Of a stretch of DNA of 64,000 nt, positions 61,552-64,000 are shown one piece after another. The translations under genes were made by a program, and so were the position numbers. The notes under the pieces are model-generated. The model was not told where the DNA came from, did not search any database, and worked only from the letters and a program-made list of their open reading frames with translations. This DNA comes from Salipiger mangrovisoli (lineage in GTDB: Bacteria > Pseudomonadota > Alphaproteobacteria > Rhodobacterales > Rhodobacteraceae): assembly GCF_015223355.1 (NCBI RefSeq), contig NZ_JADFFK010000001.1:1-64000 (forward strand), in the 5' to 3' direction. Numbering within the stretch: the stretch's first letter is position 1; every line of letters starts with the position of its first letter.

Positions 61552-63531
61552 CTAGCCCGGCAGTCCGAAACTGATCCGCCGCGCGATGTCGGCGATCACC
61601 GCCGAGGTGCGGGTGCTGACCACGCCGGGGGCGTCACCCTCGGCATAGAAGCGCACGAACAGCGCGGCGCGCTGCTCATCGGTCGGGACGAGCTGCAGGC
61701 GCGCGCCATCGGTGGTCGGCGCGATGACATAGGCCTCGACATCGCCCACGTCGCGCAGGTGCAGCACACCGCGGGTCTGCGGCGGGTAGGGGTTGCCGCG
61801 CAGCCGCGCCGTGTCCAGCGTCAGCGACGAGAGCCAAAGCTCGTCGGTGCGTCCGTCCGCGGTGAAGGTGGTGCGCTCCGGCTTGTCGGCCACGTGGGTC
61901 TCAGAGCGCGGCAGCTCCACGCAGGTGAAGCAGGTCACCGCCAGCACCACCATGTTGTAGAGCGTCCAGAACAGGATCACCCACTTGCCGTCCCCGGCGT
62001 CGTTCATCGCGAAGTCATCGTCGATGATGCCGATGCAGAGGCCGACGACGCTCAGCACGAAGGAGAGCGCGAAGGGCGCCATCAGCCGCCATTGGATCAC
62101 CACCTTCGAGCGGTCGCCGCCCTTGGCGGTCACCGAGAACTTGTGCCCCTTCGGGCGGAACAGCCCGGAATAGGCAGCGCGGGTGATCGGGATGGCACCG
62201 ATCAGCTGGCTCACGTCGTGCATGATGGGGATCATCAACCCGCGCGAGAGCAGGTTCATCACCATCGTGACCCAGACGTAATAGGGGCCGAAGTAGATCA
62301 GCACGTCGGCGAGCCGCGCATCCACCACGGTGATCCCGAAGAACCAGTAGAGCAGCGGGAAGACCACGGCGGCGATGCGGAAGGGAAAGCTCGTCGCCCA
62401 GAAGAACACGGAATCGATCACGCTCCAGCGGTCGCGCAGGCGCAGCTTCGCCTTGCTGAACGGGCCCACCGAAGAGCGCGCGATCTGCATCAGGCCGAGG
62501 CACCAGCGGGCGCGCTGGGTGATGTATTCCTTGAGGCCCTCGGGTGCCAGCCCCTCGGTCAGCGGTTCATTGAGATAGACCGTGCGCCAGCCGTGACTTT
62601 GCAGCGCGATGGTGAGCATGAAATCTTCGGTGATGCTCTCGGTCGGGAAGCCGCCGATCGCGCGCACCGCGTCGAAGCGGCAGATCGACGAGGTGCCGCA
62701 GCAGATCGCGATGCCCCAGGCATCGCGCGAGGCCTGCATGTGGTCGAAGAAGAAGCGCTGCTCGTCGGGGTAGGAGGCACTGAGTCCGAGGTTGTGCTGG
62801 ATCGGGTCCGCGTTGAAGAAGTGCTGCGGCGTCTGCACCAGCCCGACCTCGGGATCATGGAACAGCGCCAGGCTGCGCGACAGGAAGCCCCGGTGCGGCA
62901 CGAAATCGGCATCGAGCACGGCAAAGAACTGCGGCGGCTCGGCATCTTCGGCCAGGCGGTCGAGCGCGTGGTTGATGTTGCCGGCCTTCGAGCCCTTGTT
63001 GTCGGGGCGGCGCAGGTAGCGCACGTTCTGCTCGGCGCAATAGTCGCGCAGCCAGTCGCGACGGCTGTCATCGAGCACAAGGATTTCCTTGTTGCGATGG
63101 CGCAGTGACTTGGCTCCGATGATGGTGCGTTCGAGAATGTCGCGGTCTTCGTTGTAGGTGGCGATCATCACCGCCACCTTCGGCTCGTCCGCCCCCCACC
63201 AATGCAGGTGTTCGTCGACCTCGTCGGTGCGCTGCTTGAAGCGGGCCAGGATCACAAAGGCGCTGAGCGAGCCGATCAGGGTCAGCAGTTCGAGCGCGTA
63301 GAGCATGTAGCTCAGCAGCGCATCCACTGTCAGGCCAAAGGGGGCAAGCGTCTCGGTGCCGCGCCACCAGGCGTAGCGCGCCGCGAAAAGGAAGGCGGCG
63401 GCAAAGAGAATGACGCGGTCGCGCGTGCGGTTCGGATCCACCACGAAGGGCAGGATGAGCCCGATCCCCGCGACGAGCAGCAGGTAGGCGCTGCTCGACC
63501 CCAGGTCGCCAAGATGGGGGAAGGGGGCCAC
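61552..63531 (-). CDS. BcsA-like membrane glycosyltransferase (family 2)
   Basis: This processive inner-membrane glycosyltransferase has about 659 residues. Two N-terminal spans precede the catalytic domain. UDP-sugar motifs are VLDDSR (about 154), DADFVPH (about 208), TED (about 302) and QRARW (about 340). Four or more spans follow, then a C-terminal PilZ-like region (about 560-640). That region has no clear RxxxR motif, so c-di-GMP binding is doubtful. The start is GTG at 63531, in the overlap zone with the upstream HlyD-type stop, since no better ATG exists. Cellulose, curdlan and similar beta-glucans are candidate products; the rest of the operon is outside the window. Confidence 0.8.
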   Translation of the reverse strand: MAPFPHLGDLGSSSAYLLLVAGIGLILPFVVDPNRTRDRVILFAAAFLFAARYAWWRGTETLAPFGLTVDALLSYMLYALELLTLIGSLSAFVILARFKQRTDEVDEHLHWWGADEPKVAVMIATYNEDRDILERTIIGAKSLRHRNKEILVLDDSRRDWLRDYCAEQNVRYLRRPDNKGSKAGNINHALDRLAEDAEPPQFFAVLDADFVPHRGFLSRSLALFHDPEVGLVQTPQHFFNADPIQHNLGLSASYPDEQRFFFDHMQASRDAWGIAICCGTSSICRFDAVRAIGGFPTESITEDFMLTIALQSHGWRTVYLNEPLTEGLAPEGLKEYITQRARWCLGLMQIARSSVGPFSKAKLRLRDRWSVIDSVFFWATSFPFRIAAVVFPLLYWFFGITVVDARLADVLIYFGPYYVWVTMVMNLLSRGLMIPIMHDVSQLIGAIPITRAAYSGLFRPKGHKFSVTAKGGDRSKVVIQWRLMAPFALSFVLSVVGLCIGIIDDDFAMNDAGDGKWVILFWTLYNMVVLAVTCFTCVELPRSETHVADKPERTTFTADGRTDELWLSSLTLDTARLRGNPYPPQTRGVLHLRDVGDVEAYVIAPTTDGARLQLVPTDEQRAALFVRFYAEGDAPGVVSTRTSAVIADIARRISFGLPG

Positions 63532-63532
63532 G

Positions 63533-64000
63533 TCAGTTGAACCAGCCGCGGAACAGGTCGAGCGGGCGGCCGTCAAAGAAGGCGCGTCCGGTGCGGCCGA
63601 CCGAGCAGGTCAGCTCGGGGTCGGCGTTCAGCTCGGGGACCAGCAGCGTGACGTCATAGCGCTCGAGGTGTTTCTCGCTCGGGGCCACGGCCAGGTTGGC
63701 ATAGATCGTGCGCGCGCCGCTGCCGGCAAGCCGCCCGACCGTGGCAGGGTAGAGCTTCGACTCGCCGCTGAAGCGGAAGCTGGCGTCCTGCCCGACGCGC
63801 AGCGTGTTGAAGACGCGCTCGGTGACCGAAAGTGTGATGATGCTGTGGCCGCAATCGATCAGCCGCAGCAGGGGATCACCGCGCTGCACGTTCACCGCAT
63901 CGGCTTGAAGCGTCTCCCAGTAGAGCATGTCGGCCGCCGGTGCGCGCAGCTCGGCGCGCGCGCGCAGGCCCTGGGTTTGCCGGGCGCGGGCGATACGCCG
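63533..64000 (-). CDS. HlyD-family (membrane-fusion type) protein, C-terminal part
   Basis: The last 155 residues of a periplasmic adaptor-like protein are visible; the gene runs off the window. It begins in a coiled stretch (RRIARARQTQGLRARAELRAP). The barrel-sandwich closing block follows (ADMLYWETLQADAVNVQRGDPLLRLID), then a beta-barrel domain (LSVTERVFNTLRVGQDASFRFSG). This is the layout of HlyD or Alg44/curdlan-export adaptors. It directly precedes the BcsA-like gene with a 1-base gap, so it probably helps polymer export. Confidence 0.8.
   Translation of the reverse strand, partial: RRIARARQTQGLRARAELRAPAADMLYWETLQADAVNVQRGDPLLRLIDCGHSIITLSVTERVFNTLRVGQDASFRFSGESKLYPATVGRLAGSGARTIYANLAVAPSEKHLERYDVTLLVPELNADPELTCSVGRTGRAFFDGRPLDLFRGWFN

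Overview
The window is a high-GC, gene-dense stretch of a chromosome from an alphaproteobacterium of the order Rhodobacterales (Roseobacter/Rhodobacter relatives). The basis is gene content and order: the pcm-like/tolC/PopZ-like run, hom-glpX-recJ, rpiA-gor-hflK-hflC-DUF2065-degP, a short-chain fatty acyl regulator (ScfR family), and the codon style. I cannot name a genus. No phage, insertion sequence, CRISPR array, rRNA or replication origin was seen. Two tRNA-Glu genes are present.

Layout. (1) 1-10.6 kb: acetyl-CoA synthetase (cut by the window edge) lies downstream of a five-gene branched-chain-type ABC importer. A divergent ScfR-family regulator follows, then a receiver-only response regulator, a small membrane protein and a large symporter-linked histidine kinase. 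I read this as a module for uptake, sensing and activation of acetate or a related small carboxylate (inference). (2) 10.7-21 kb: an orphan FliM/FliN-like protein, a BisC-type molybdoenzyme, gamma-glutamyltransferase, a DUF883/holin-like pair, a PCMT-like methyltransferase, a TolC outer-membrane channel and a PopZ-like protein. (3) 21-34 kb: EF-P, acetyltransferase, fructosamine kinase family, YgfZ, an MsbA-like exporter with a lipid/tyrosine-phosphatase-like partner, serine-glyoxylate aminotransferase, HisC-like aminotransferase, LolC/E-LolD, and a small RTX-repeat protein. (4) 34-40 kb: TetR regulator with a near-ideal operator, homoserine dehydrogenase, GlpX, RecJ and twin tRNA-Glu. (5) 40-46 kb: a BMP-type nucleoside/nucleobase importer operon ending in a cytosine deaminase. 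(6) 46-57 kb: malonyl-CoA decarboxylase, serine deaminase, ribose-5-phosphate isomerase, glutathione reductase, HflK-HflC and a periplasmic DegP protease. (7) 57-61 kb: PcaR-type regulator divergent from pcaIJF, the last steps of the beta-ketoadipate pathway, which yield acetyl-CoA and succinyl-CoA. (8) 61.5-64 kb: a BcsA-like glycosyltransferase and a partial HlyD-type protein, the edge of an exopolysaccharide locus.

Several parts feed or drain acetyl-CoA (acs, malonyl-CoA decarboxylase, pcaF), but they are separate transcription units. The intergenic DNA carries a recurring element with the core TGCGTATTTG, twice as nested inverted repeats (37.8 and 57.2 kb) and once as a half copy (43.6 kb). 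It also carries several clear hairpin terminators and candidate operators. All calls come from reading the sequence; no database search was possible.
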